This document shows, piece by piece, positions 53,754-62,624 of a stretch of 64,000 nt of DNA. Within the stretch, counting starts at the first letter, position 1. Each line of letters opens with the position of its first letter. A model generated the notes under the pieces. The model saw only the letters and a list, made by a program, of their open reading frames with translations. It was not told the origin of the DNA and made no database searches. Source of the stretch: Bradyrhizobium sp. BRP22 (GTDB taxonomy: Bacteria > Pseudomonadota > Alphaproteobacteria > Rhizobiales > Xanthobacteraceae). The DNA lies in the NCBI RefSeq assembly GCF_020194175.1, contig NZ_JADYVX010000006.1, positions 1 to 64,000 of the forward strand. Direction: 5' to 3'. Both the position numbers and the translations under genes were made by a program.

Positions 53754-54209
53754 ATGCCAGCGAACATTGATGACCTGATCCCCAGCGCCAATCAAATCCA
53801 GAAGGAGGCTGCACTGCGGGAGGCGGAAAAGGCGGATGAGTATGTCCGCCGCGCAGCCGCCGCCGAGGCCGAAAAACGCGCCCTGATCGAGCGGCTCGGC
53901 CGGCCGTCCGGCAAATCCGAGGAGGAAAAGATCCAATTGGCTTCGACGGTCATTCAGCGCGCCGTGCGCAACGGATTGACGGAAGTGCTGGTGTATCGCT
54001 TCCCGAATACGCTGTGTACCGACAAGGGCCGCGCCATCAACCAGATGGAGGCGGGCTGGGAAACGACGCTGACCGGGATTCCGAAGGAGATCTACCAGCT
54101 TTGGACCGACTACCTGAAACCGCGCGGCTATCGCATCCGCTATCAGATCATCGATTTTCCCGGTGGCGTGCCCGGCGATATCGGCGTCACCATCGCCTGG
54201 GGCGATTAA
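53754..54209 (+). CDS. conserved hypothetical cytoplasmic protein
   Basis: 151 residues with an N-terminal charged coiled coil (IQKEAALREAEKADEYVRRA, AAAEAEKRALIERLG) and a globular C-terminal part (VLVYRFPNTLCTDKGRAINQ, GWETTLTGIPKEIYQLWTDY, RIRYQIIDFPGGVPGDIGVT). No signal peptide. AGGAG lies directly before an ATG at 53745; the ATG at 53754 has better spacing and is used here. I do not recognise its function. 45 bases upstream of ppk2, so perhaps co-transcribed with it. Confidence 0.65.
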   Translation: MPANIDDLIPSANQIQKEAALREAEKADEYVRRAAAAEAEKRALIERLGRPSGKSEEEKIQLASTVIQRAVRNGLTEVLVYRFPNTLCTDKGRAINQMEAGWETTLTGIPKEIYQLWTDYLKPRGYRIRYQIIDFPGGVPGDIGVTIAWGD

Positions 54210-54254
54210 GCGGACGGACGGTCCGAGACGAGCTGAAGCAGTGGAAGCGCGAAC

Positions 54255-55052
54255 ATGGCAAATGCGCCCGCCTCACGAATGAAGCGGAAGGACTATGAGA
54301 AGGAACTGGAGAAGCTCCAGGTCGAGCTGTGCCATCTCCAGGAATGGGTGAAAGCGACCCAGGCGCGGGTCATCATCCTGTTCGAAGGCAGGGATGCGGC
54401 TGGCAAGGGAGGCACGATCAAGGCCATCACGGAGAAGGTGAGCCCGCGCGTGTTCCGCGTCGTCGCGCTTCCCGCGCCTTCGGATCGCGAAAAGACGCAA
54501 ATGTTCATCCAGCGCTACATGCAGCATTTCCCTGCCGCGGGCGAGATCGTCATCTTCGATCGCAGCTGGTACAACCGGGCCGGAGTTGAATATGTGATGG
54601 GCTTCTGCACCCCCGCCGAGCACAAGCGCTTCCTCGAGCTGTGTCCTACTGTGGAGCACTACGTCGTTGAGGCCGGCATCATCCTGATCAAGCTGTGGCT
54701 CGAGGTCGGGATGGAGGAACAGGAGCGACGCTTCAGGGCGAGGATCAACGATCCACTGCGGCAATGGAAGCTGAGCCCGATGGATACCGAATCCTATCGA
54801 CGCTGGTATGACTATTCGCGCGCACGTGACCTGATGTTCAAGGCCACCAGCTCGAAACATGCGCCGTGGCACATCATCCGCTCCGACGACAAACGCCGGG
54901 CGCGGCTGAACTCCATCTCGCATATCCTCGACTTGATCCCGTACAGGCGCGTTCGCCGGAAAAAGGTCAAGCTACCGAAGCGCTCCACCAAAGGACGGTA
55001 CAACGACCAGACCGGGCTGCGCGGGATGAAGCTTGTTGCCGAGCGGTATTGA
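54255..55052 (+). CDS. ppk2: polyphosphate kinase 2
   Basis: 265 residues of the PPK2 family, class I length. P-loop FEGRDAAGKGGTIKAI, lid-type sequences FDRSWYNRAGVEYVMGFC and YNDQTGLRGM, helix QWKLSPMDTESYRRWYDYSR. Uses polyphosphate to phosphorylate NDP or makes polyphosphate from GTP/ATP. The ATG at 54255 has GAAG upstream and the protein begins with a basic segment. A truncated Crp-type HTH fragment overlaps its end. Confidence 0.92.
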   Translation: MANAPASRMKRKDYEKELEKLQVELCHLQEWVKATQARVIILFEGRDAAGKGGTIKAITEKVSPRVFRVVALPAPSDREKTQMFIQRYMQHFPAAGEIVIFDRSWYNRAGVEYVMGFCTPAEHKRFLELCPTVEHYVVEAGIILIKLWLEVGMEEQERRFRARINDPLRQWKLSPMDTESYRRWYDYSRARDLMFKATSSKHAPWHIIRSDDKRRARLNSISHILDLIPYRRVRRKKVKLPKRSTKGRYNDQTGLRGMKLVAERY

Positions 55053-55071
55053 CCGACGAGGCCACAAGCGC

Positions 55072-55269
55072 CTTACCGCGGCCGGCGTCATGACGCTACC
55101 CATGTGCCGCCGCGACATTGCCGACTATCTCGGCCTGACATTGGAGACGGTCTCTCGCGCCCTGTCGCGGCTGCACGAGCTCGGTATCCTTGGATTCATC
55201 GGTAATAATCAGCGTCAGATTGTCATCCTGGACCGGCTCCAGCTAGCCAGCCTCGAATTGCAGGACTGA
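55072..55269 (+). pseudogene. Crp/Fnr regulator, C-terminal HTH fragment
   Basis: The frame reads LPMCRRDIADYLGLTLETVS, RALSRLHELGILGFIGNNQR, then QIVILDRLQLASLELQD and a stop. This is the C-terminal helix-turn-helix of FixK/Fnr-type regulators with the typical CRRDIADYLGLT...SR..L. The cyclic-nucleotide-like domain and a proper start are missing. It starts right after ppk2, so it is a truncated relic. Confidence 0.75.
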
Positions 55270-55381
55270 AAGACCCTCCAGGCGCAGCGATCCCCAAACA
55301 GCGGCGACGGATGCATCGGCCGGGCGCCGCGTTGCACAGGGGGCAGTCGATCGACGATCGCCTCGCCTGACCTGAGCCCAC

Positions 55382-56629
55382 TTACAGGTCCCTTTCGGCA
55401 AGTTTGCGAAACTCGTCGGGCACGGAACGAGAAACACCCAGCGCTGCCGAGCCGTATCCGATCGCATCCCATCCGAAGCGATCTCGGATCTTGTCGACGG
55501 CGCAATCAGCCGCCCAACGTGCCATGCCCATCTTGGTGCCGGGGCGGCGCGCTTCATCTTGAAGTCCAAGCGGGAGCTCGAGCTCGAAATCCCAGTGCTC
55601 CTCAAGATGCGACACGGAGATCGCCAATAACGAGATGATCTTCTGGTCCGGATGATCTGCAAGGATCGCGCGCACCAGCTCCTCAGCGATCTCAGCGAGG
55701 ATTATCGTCGCTGAGATCGGCGCATCGAGCGTTACCGAGCGCGTCACTGAATTCAGGTCGGCGAAGCGAACGCGCACCGTCACGGTTCGACCGGGCCTGG
55801 ACTTCGCCCGCAGCCGCGTTGCAATGCGGTCCGCGAGGTGAAGCAGGGTCGGTCGAATAACTCGCCCTTCGGCCGGCTTCCTGCCAATCGCTGACTGCGC
55901 CCCAGCCGATCCGGCGCGGCGGTGCGACTTGATTTCCCTCGGATCGCGATTCCACGCCAGCGCCGCGAGTTTCCCGCCTGCTGCTCGACCGAGCAACCGC
56001 TCGAGCGAGCATCCTTGTGTTTTTGCCAGCTGGCCGATCGTCAACACGCCGATCTCGGCCAGGCGCGCCTTCGTGACAGGCCCCACTCCCCACATCAGTT
56101 CGACGGGCAGATGGTGAAGGAATTCTAGTTCAGTGTCGGGATCGACGACCACGAGCCCGTCGGGCTTGGCCACTTGCGACGCAATTTTCGCCAGATGCTT
56201 GGTCCGCGCGACACCCACTGAGATCGGAAGACCAAGCTCGATGCGCACGCGGCGGCGGATCGCCGTTGCGATGTCGGCGGGCGCGCCGAAGAGATGAGTG
56301 CAGCCCGCAACATCCGCAAAAGCCTCGTCGATGGAAATCCGTTCGACGAGCGGTGTGAAATCGCCGATCACCTTGATGGCGGCATCGCCCAGCCGTTGGT
56401 AGTCCTTGAAATGACCGCTGACAAAAGTGAGCTGCGGACATAGCTGGCGCGCTTGCCGTCCCGGCATACCGCCTCGAACCCCGAACGCCTTGGCCTCGTA
56501 TGAAGCAGCAAGCACGACCCCGCCACCGACGGCGATGGGTCTGCCGCGCAACGACGGATCGAGCAGTTGCTCGACCGAGGCATAAAAGGCATCCAGGTCT
56601 GCATGAAGGATGGTGGCTCTAGTTGCCAT
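55382..56629 (-). CDS. dinB: DNA polymerase IV (Y family)
   Basis: 415 residues. Catalytic pieces: LHADLDAFYASVEQLLDP (first Asp), ERISIDEAFADVAG (Asp-Glu), helix-hairpin-helix MWGVGPVTKARLAEIGVLTI, little-finger GRTVTVRVRFADLNSVTRSV. Error-prone translesion polymerase. Its ATG at 56629 is 40 bases from a perfect alphaproteobacterial LexA box, so it is SOS-induced. C-terminus slightly longer than E. coli DinB (351). Confidence 0.93.
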   Translation of the reverse strand: MATRATILHADLDAFYASVEQLLDPSLRGRPIAVGGGVVLAASYEAKAFGVRGGMPGRQARQLCPQLTFVSGHFKDYQRLGDAAIKVIGDFTPLVERISIDEAFADVAGCTHLFGAPADIATAIRRRVRIELGLPISVGVARTKHLAKIASQVAKPDGLVVVDPDTELEFLHHLPVELMWGVGPVTKARLAEIGVLTIGQLAKTQGCSLERLLGRAAGGKLAALAWNRDPREIKSHRRAGSAGAQSAIGRKPAEGRVIRPTLLHLADRIATRLRAKSRPGRTVTVRVRFADLNSVTRSVTLDAPISATIILAEIAEELVRAILADHPDQKIISLLAISVSHLEEHWDFELELPLGLQDEARRPGTKMGMARWAADCAVDKIRDRFGWDAIGYGSAALGVSRSVPDEFRKLAERDL

Positions 56630-56668
56630 CCAGACCGTTCACCAGCGAAATTTGACCGAAGTCACAGA

Positions 56669-56683
56669 GAACATAATGCGAAC
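56669..56683 (-). promoter_or_regulatory. LexA (SOS) box of dinB
   Basis: GAAC-ATAATGC-GAAC on the plus strand, that is GTTC-N7-GTTC on the dinB strand. This is the exact consensus of LexA boxes in alphaproteobacteria. Confidence 0.88.
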
Positions 56684-56757
56684 GCGCGTGGCAAGTGTCA
56701 AGCCGGGTTTCCCAACGGCTAAAGAAGACAGTGCTGATCAAGTCTGGACCTGGCTGA

Positions 56758-56865
56758 GTGATGTCCTCCCATGTCGCGATCGTCGATTTCTCCATGCCGC
56801 GCATGACGGGAGTGGAGGTCGCGCGGCGGATCAGGGAATTTGCCTGCCGACCGGGGTATCGATCA
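56758..56865 (+). pseudogene. response-regulator receiver fragment
   Basis: About 30 residues, SSHVAIVDFSMPRMTGVEVA and RRIREFACRPGY. The first part matches the phospho-Asp region (VxDFSMPxMTGxE) of CheY-like receivers. No N-terminal or C-terminal continuation is readable and a stop lies just upstream. A relic. Confidence 0.6.
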
Positions 56866-56996
56866 TCGCGGCGAGCTGCTGTTGGACCGATGTTCAGCAG
56901 GTTAACGCGAAATCGAATCCGGGGCTCCCGCTCAAACATCACTGCAACCAAAGCGTGTTGTCGAAGTTCTTGGAGTCTCCAACGAAGGAGACAGCC

Positions 56997-57308
56997 ATGA
57001 AACTGAAAGCTGCTGTTGTTGGGTTGGCCGCGCTCGGTGGCGTCGCGCTCACCGCGGGCTCGGCGTCCGCGATACCGAACGGCCTTCCAGGCGCCGCCCG
57101 GATCGCCAGCCCGACGGTCAATGCCGAGCAGGTCCGCTGGGTCTGCGACGCGTGGGGCCGCTGCTGGTGGCGGCGTCCGGTCTGGGGCGTCACGGCCTGG
57201 GGTCCGCGCCCGGTGTGGGGTCCGCGATGGCGCGGCGCCTACGCCTGGGGCCCACGACCCTGGGGCCCACCACCTTGGGGCCCGGGACCTTGGGGCCGTC
57301 GCTGGTAG
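56997..57308 (+). CDS. secreted Trp/Gly/Pro-repeat protein
   Basis: 103 residues: signal peptide (LKAAVVGLAALGGVALTAGS ASA), then WVCDAWGRCWWRRPVWGVTA and a tail of WGPxP repeats (WGPRP, WGPPP, WGPGP, WGRRW). Two Cys in CDAWGRC could form a disulfide. Such small Trp-rich exported proteins are common in Bradyrhizobium relatives and of unknown function. GAAGGAG 7 bases before the ATG at 56997. Confidence 0.75.
   Translation: MKLKAAVVGLAALGGVALTAGSASAIPNGLPGAARIASPTVNAEQVRWVCDAWGRCWWRRPVWGVTAWGPRPVWGPRWRGAYAWGPRPWGPPPWGPGPWGRRW
57246..57305 (+). repeat. 15-bp tandem repeat encoding WGPxP
   Basis: Units tggggcccacgaccc, tggggcccaccacct, tggggcccgggacct and tggggccgtcgctgg follow in register at 57246, 57261, 57276 and 57291. 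The unit varies in the third-position and the Arg/Pro/Gly codon. Copy number could vary by slippage. Confidence 0.7.
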
Positions 57309-57464
57309 AGCGGCGTCGCTTTTTCGTCGCCGCTGGGCGACGGCGCAACTCGCACCGCTCTGGCAAGATCGGCCGTTCCGTTGCTCCGCCGAATTCCATT
57401 GGCTCGATGCCATCGGCACGGGCCTATAACTGTGCGCTCGCGCGACGGCGCGCGGGGCGCAAAT

Positions 57465-57992
57465 TCACGCACCTCGCGTATCACGTATTGCCTGGGCGAC
57501 CTTCGTAGCCTGCGACACCCGTCCGATTCTCGCGCCCGTGACGATTCTTTTTCGGCGCGTACTCAAACGCGGTGCCATGCCTTCGTTGGCGGTGGAGCCG
57601 GCGGACGGATAGGGAATGAAGTTCGCGGCTCGACGCAGCGCAAGAGCCTTTCGAGCCGCTTCGACATGGGCAGTCCGAGCTGCCAAATTGTGAAGACGCC
57701 TGAGTTCCCTGTTGACCCGCTTCAGTGCTGCGGCGAAGACCTGCTTGCGTTGCGATGGACGCTCGGCCGTTCCAGGGAAGTTCGCGCCGCGAGCTTCGCC
57801 TTTTCCCTTCACCTCCCGCCGCTTTTGTCGGCCGAGCGTTCGCTCCCTGTCGCGCATCTTGCGCAAGCGGGATTGCATGGCCGCAAGCTCGGTGGGCTCG
57901 ACTTCATAGATGGCGGGATGATGCGTGAGGCGGATCGCCTCGTATTCCTCGTGGTTGAGAAGGCTGCGTTCAAACTTGCATGGGACCGACAT
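57465..57992 (-). CDS. basic conserved hypothetical protein
   Basis: 175 residues, no signal peptide. The N-terminal part (LNHEEYEAIRLTHHPAIYEV, LRKMRDRERTLGRQKRREVK) and the middle (FPGTAERPSQRKQVFAAALK, LAARTAHVEAARKALALRRA) recur in hypothetical proteins of Rhizobiales. Strongly basic helices suggest nucleic-acid or ribosome association, but that is a guess. Stands alone. Confidence 0.7.
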   Translation of the reverse strand: MSVPCKFERSLLNHEEYEAIRLTHHPAIYEVEPTELAAMQSRLRKMRDRERTLGRQKRREVKGKGEARGANFPGTAERPSQRKQVFAAALKRVNRELRRLHNLAARTAHVEAARKALALRRAANFIPYPSAGSTANEGMAPRLSTRRKRIVTGARIGRVSQATKVAQAIRDTRGA

Positions 57993-58669
57993 TTTCTGTT
58001 CCTCCCATTGAATCTGCGAAGTTCACGTGAACTGAATCATTCAGATCTAGCGCCGCTTGCGGGTGACATGTCATGCTCCCAAGGCAAGGAGACCGCGCGA
58101 ATTTTGGCCCGACGCTTAAGCAAACGACGCATGGGCGCGAGAGCGTCGCCCGGTCGAGCGTCGGCCACCATCATAGCAGGACTTTCTCATCCCCACCGCA
58201 GCATTCATTGTCCGAGGACAGCCTAACCCGGAAGTGGCGTTTGATTGCCCGCCAAAAGCCGCCATTTGCGCTGTCGCATTGGACATCCTGTCGGACGGAC
58301 AACATCGGATGTCCGAAACAGATGTGGGAGTAAGAGATGAGTTCAACACGCGGTCCGGCACGCCTCAGCCGTCGCGTTCTTCTGAGGGCCGCAACGTTGC
58401 TGCTTCCTACAAGACAATGGCTCTCCTCCGACCCTTTCAGCTCGCGAGCTCTCGGTGATCTCTTTCCACCAGCGCGAGAGTCTAGTCTCAACTGTACGCG
58501 TCAATCGTTGTCAAAGGGCTGTTAGGGTAAGCAAAAAGGGCAGAACGTACGATCGCGGGCTCCGCTGGCGAGGAACGACCTCCTCCAGGCAGGCACGCCG
58601 AGAGTTGCGAGAGCATGATAAGCTCGGCATACGTCACAGGTCTTCGCTTTGCATGATGGTTGCGGGCTG
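57993..58669. other. long intergenic region, nothing identified
   Basis: 677 bases. Short open frames on both strands have no recognisable protein, and no tRNA or repeat was found. It separates two unrelated single genes. Confidence 0.5.
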
Positions 58670-59026
58670 ATGCGTCGCGTCTACCTCGTTCTCGGTTTTA
58701 TCTTCATCGCCCTCGGCTTTGTCGGCGCATTCTTGCCGGTGTTGCCGACGACGCCATTTCTCATTCTCGCCACGACCTGCTTCGCACGATCGTCTCCGCG
58801 GCTCGAAAACTGGCTACTCTCCCATCCCCGCTTCGGGCCAGCGCTGCGCGCGTGGCGGGAGCACGGCGCCATCCCTGTGCGCGCGAAATTGCTGTCGCTC
58901 GTGGGAATAGGCGCCGGATTCTTGCTGTTCTGGATCGCCACCGCGCCCGGCCCAGTTCTCATGGCAAGCGTCGGCGCTCTCATGCTTGCGGGTCTGATCT
59001 ACGTCTTCACCAGACCCTCGCTTTGA
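58670..59026 (+). CDS. ybaN: YbaN/DUF454 inner-membrane protein
   Basis: 118 residues: VYLVLGFIFIALGFVGAFLP, VLPTTPFLILATTCFARSSP, WLLSHPRFGPALRAWREHGA and GAGFLLFWIATAPGPVLMAS. The PVLPTTPFLLLAxxxFxRSSPR block identifies DUF454. Three to four membrane segments. The ATG at 58670 is preferred to one seven codons upstream, because the family starts at MRR. Function unknown. Confidence 0.85.
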   Translation: MRRVYLVLGFIFIALGFVGAFLPVLPTTPFLILATTCFARSSPRLENWLLSHPRFGPALRAWREHGAIPVRAKLLSLVGIGAGFLLFWIATAPGPVLMASVGALMLAGLIYVFTRPSL

Positions 59027-59407
59027 CTTCGAGCAAGCTGTTGGGGACCAGATCGTCGCCCCTTGCGGTTGGGGCCAGCATACGGTCTATCTCCGCTTTC
59101 CACCCAAGCTCGCGCTCAGGCGTCGTCGATCACCCTTTCGTTTCAGGAGGCCTCCACATTGGTCGCCGCAAAGTTTAGTTTCCTTCGCAACATATTGAAG
59201 TCATTTGCTTTATTGGCTCGCCCGGAATAGCCTAGCAAATCCGGGAATCCCAAACTGCTCGAGAGTGAGGTATGGGACCCTGCGGGCAAGTGCGCCTCAA
59301 AATGCGCCAATTGGCATGATTGAGTGCTCTTGATTCAACTCGCCGACAGATGACTTCCTTCGACCCGGGTCAAAGCTCAACGCGGTCGATATATGGAGGC
59401 ACTGCAG
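59027..59407. other. intergenic region before the ABC binding-protein gene
   Basis: 380 bases with no gene. GGAGG at 59394-59398 is the ribosome site of the following gene. No promoter element or operator was recognised. Confidence 0.5.
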
Positions 59408-60631
59408 ATGAACGTAGCAGGCCGGATGCTGCTCGTTCTCGCGATCGCACTGACATCGCTCAGTGCGATGTCTCCGCAGCGGCCGGAAGATCCCTCGACG
59501 GACAGCGAAATCCGGATCGGCAACCTCATGCCCTATACCGGGCCGTTGGCGGAATTCGCAGCGATCGGAAAGGCCGAAGCGGCCTATTTCGACATGATCA
59601 ACGAGCGCGGCGGGATCAACGGCCGCAAGGTGCGCTTCATTTCCCGCGATGACAATTCCGATCCTACCGTCGCACTCGATCTCACGCGCGGACTGGTCGA
59701 GCGCGAAAACGTCCTGTTGATGTTCGGCTCGTTCGGAACGCCCGGCAATCTCGCGGTACGGAGCTATTTGAACGAGAGGAAGATTCCTCAACTGTTCGTG
59801 GCCTCCGGCGCCGAGGAATTGGTTGACCCCAAGGCATTTCCATGGACGATGGGCTGGCAGCCTTCGTTTCGTGCCGAAGGCCGCGTCTACGCCAACTACA
59901 TCCAGGCGTTCTATCCGCAGCGCAAGATCGTGGTTCTCTGGCAGAACGATCAGTTCGGTCGTGAACTATATCGGGGAATACAGGACGGACTCGGCGACCT
60001 GACTCGCCTGATCATCGTCGGCGTCGCCTTTGATATTGCAGATGCCCACATCGATGGGCACGTCTCGATCCTGAAGCGATCGGGCGCCGACATTCTCGTT
60101 TTTGCAGGTGTGCCGGCCACCGCTTCACAGGTGATCCGGTTGGCCGCGGATTTCAAATGGCATCCGGTGTTTCTTCTCAACGATGAGGCTGCCGCAATCG
60201 GCACCGTGCTCGGATCGGCCGGCGCGCAGAACTCCGTTGGCGTGATCTCGGCCTCTTTCCTGAAGGATCCGGGCGATCCAGCATGGAAGGACGATCCGGC
60301 GATCAGGGATTGGCTGTCCTTCATGGACAAATATTACCCAACTGGAGACAAGCGCAGCAGCGCCGCACTTTATGGTTATGCCGCCGCCGAGACGCTTGCG
60401 CAGGTGCTCAAACAATGCGGCGATGATCTCTCCCGTGAAAACGTGATGCGTCAGGCAGCATCGCTGAAGGATTTTGAATCTCCCGCGCTGTTGCCCGGCA
60501 TCAAGATCAACACCAGCGAGAGCAATTTTCGACCAATCAAGCAGATGCGCCTGGTCCAGTTCGACGGCAGAACCTGGCAGCCGATCGGCGACGTGCTCGA
60601 GACCGCGTTTTCGGATCCCCCGAACAATTAG
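59408..60631 (+). CDS. orphan branched-chain-type ABC substrate-binding protein
   Basis: 407 residues with signal peptide (AGRMLLVLAIALTSLSAMSP). The mature part has RIGNLMPYTGPLAEFAAIGK, FDMINERGGINGRKVRFISR, DNSDPTVALDLTRGLVEREN and VLWQNDQFGRELYRGIQDG, of the Leu/Ile/Val-amide-urea group. No permease or ATPase gene is adjacent, so the protein must use another transporter or act in sensing. GGAGG is 9 bases before the ATG at 59408. Convergent with the ALS-like gene. Confidence 0.88.
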   Translation: MNVAGRMLLVLAIALTSLSAMSPQRPEDPSTDSEIRIGNLMPYTGPLAEFAAIGKAEAAYFDMINERGGINGRKVRFISRDDNSDPTVALDLTRGLVERENVLLMFGSFGTPGNLAVRSYLNERKIPQLFVASGAEELVDPKAFPWTMGWQPSFRAEGRVYANYIQAFYPQRKIVVLWQNDQFGRELYRGIQDGLGDLTRLIIVGVAFDIADAHIDGHVSILKRSGADILVFAGVPATASQVIRLAADFKWHPVFLLNDEAAAIGTVLGSAGAQNSVGVISASFLKDPGDPAWKDDPAIRDWLSFMDKYYPTGDKRSSAALYGYAAAETLAQVLKQCGDDLSRENVMRQAASLKDFESPALLPGIKINTSESNFRPIKQMRLVQFDGRTWQPIGDVLETAFSDPPNN

Positions 60632-60689
60632 CGGAAACCGTTGGCCAATCATCCTGTGGCTCGATGAGCCCGAAGCTCCACCCTACCAT

Positions 60690-62327
60690 CTACTGAACCG
60701 TAAGGCGCTGTCGAAGTTCGTCGACAAGAACCCGCTCGTTTTCCGTGTAATCGATCGGGACGACGACAAGATGGACGCCGCCGCCCTCAAAAGCATGTTC
60801 CAGCGCAGGCCGCAGCCTCGCAGCGGAATCGACCCTTGTGCCCTTGGCTCCATAAGCCCTGGCATAAGCGACGAAGTCCGGGTTGGTGAACGTCATGCCG
60901 AAGTCCGCGTAGCCGTCGACAGCCTGCTTCCAGCGGATCATTCCAAACGCGTGATCCTCGATTATCAGCACCACCAGGTTGAGGCCGAGCCGGACGGCCG
61001 TCTCGAGCTCCTGGCTGTTCATCATGAAGCCGCCGTCACCGCAAACGGCCATCACGCGACGCGTCGGATAGAGAATTGCCGTCGCGATCGCTGAGGGCAG
61101 GCCTGCGCCCATTGTTGCCAGCGCGTTATCCAGCAGCAGCGTATTGGCAACCCTGGTTCGATAATTTCGCGCAAACCAGATTTTATACATGCCGTTGTCA
61201 AGCGCCACGACACCGTCGGGCGGCATCACCTCGCGCACATCGTGCACGAGACGTTGTGGCGTCAGCCGATCTTCGGTAGCGCGCGCACCAACACGTTGCA
61301 ATATCCCCTCTCGCAGAGGCAGCAGCGCTTGAGCGTTGGGGATCTTGCCTTCGATCCGATCCGCCAGCAGCCGCAACGAGGGACCGAGTTCGCCAATCAC
61401 CTCGGCTTGCGGAAAATAGACCTGCTCCACCGATGCCGGCTGATATCCGACATGAATGACATTCGGTCCACCTGCTCCCATGATAAAGGGCGGTTTCTCT
61501 ACGGTATCATGCCCGATCGTAATGATGAGATCGGCCCGCTCGATGGCCTCATGAACATAGTCACGTTCCGAGAGAGCCGCCGTTCCCATATAAAGTTCGG
61601 TACCGCCCGGAACGGTGCCCTTCCCCATCTGGGTGGTGAAATAGGGAATCCGGGTGCGCAGAACAAACTTGGCCAGATCTTCGGTGGATCGCGGACGCGA
61701 AGCCGCGGCTCCCAACATGAGCAATGGACGCTGCGCCTCCTTGATCATTTCGGCTGCACGGTCCAACGCACTCGCGTTTGCCACCGGAAGTTCGATCGGA
61801 TGTGCGGGCACCAGCGCGACTTCAGCACACTCCTCGCCTGCGATATCTTCGGGAAGCTCCAGGTGAACTGGCCCGGGACGTTCTTCCGCAGCGACGCGGA
61901 AGGCTTCGCGAACCAGCGTCGGGATCGTCGCGGGCGACACGATCTGCTGTGACAGCTTGGTAAGAGGCCGCATCGTCGCGACGACATCGACGATCTGGAA
62001 GCGTGCCTGGCGGGAGGAAAGGATGCCCTTCTGGCCTGTGATCATGAGCATGGGCATCGCACCAAGAAGTGCATAAGCAGCGCCGGTCGTCAGATTCAAC
62101 GCACCTGGACCCAAAGTGGTCAGGCAAACGCCCGGCTCGCCGGTCAGCCTTCCATGTGTGGCGGCCATGAATGCCGCGGCCTGTTCGTGGCGCGTCAGGA
62201 TGAGCTGGATCGAGGACCTTCGAATGGATTCGACGACGTCAAGGTTCTCTTCACCGGGGATTCCAAAAATCCGAGTCACCCCCTCATTTTCAAGAGCGGC
62301 AACAAGCAGGTCAGAACCTTTGGTCAT
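60690..62327 (-). CDS. acetolactate synthase-like ThDP enzyme
   Basis: 545 residues. Catalytic Glu in LTRHEQAAAFMAATHGRLTG, ThDP/Mg motif VCGDGGFMMNSQELETAVRL with LNLVVLIIEDHAFGMIRWKQ, and the central domain (ALDRAAEMIKEAQRPLLMLG). The length fits catabolic or IlvB-type acetolactate synthases, and no small regulatory subunit gene is near. Annotated by most schemes as acetolactate synthase large subunit, but other ThDP decarboxylases share the fold. The gap to the LLM gene (62328-62624) is divergent and should contain both promoters. Confidence 0.85.
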   Translation of the reverse strand: MTKGSDLLVAALENEGVTRIFGIPGEENLDVVESIRRSSIQLILTRHEQAAAFMAATHGRLTGEPGVCLTTLGPGALNLTTGAAYALLGAMPMLMITGQKGILSSRQARFQIVDVVATMRPLTKLSQQIVSPATIPTLVREAFRVAAEERPGPVHLELPEDIAGEECAEVALVPAHPIELPVANASALDRAAEMIKEAQRPLLMLGAAASRPRSTEDLAKFVLRTRIPYFTTQMGKGTVPGGTELYMGTAALSERDYVHEAIERADLIITIGHDTVEKPPFIMGAGGPNVIHVGYQPASVEQVYFPQAEVIGELGPSLRLLADRIEGKIPNAQALLPLREGILQRVGARATEDRLTPQRLVHDVREVMPPDGVVALDNGMYKIWFARNYRTRVANTLLLDNALATMGAGLPSAIATAILYPTRRVMAVCGDGGFMMNSQELETAVRLGLNLVVLIIEDHAFGMIRWKQAVDGYADFGMTFTNPDFVAYARAYGAKGTRVDSAARLRPALEHAFEGGGVHLVVVPIDYTENERVLVDELRQRLTVQ

Positions 62328-62624
62328 GGATCTCGCTCCTTACCAGATTGTAAGCACGCTCCGGGCGATACGGCGCCGTTCTGCATGCGATTTGCTCTGC
62401 AGTGATACACATCCTGTGACGAGCGCTCACCTTGGCGCTCTACGTCTCCTTAAGTTGAGAACGCGAATGAGAGAGTTCAATCAATAGTGACACGAGTATC
62501 GAAGTAATGCACGAACGGAAGGACCATATCTGTCGAGAGAAATCCAGGTAAAACCCGGCTGCTGACCATCGCACGGGCGTTGGCGCGCGCGAGATTCTGC
62601 TGCGGCCGGCGCAGGAGGTCCTCG

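Noticed and set aside
58116..58491. Small open frames in the 58.0-58.7 kb gap
   Set aside because: No family similarity, no ribosome sites, and overlapping frames on both strands look equally random.
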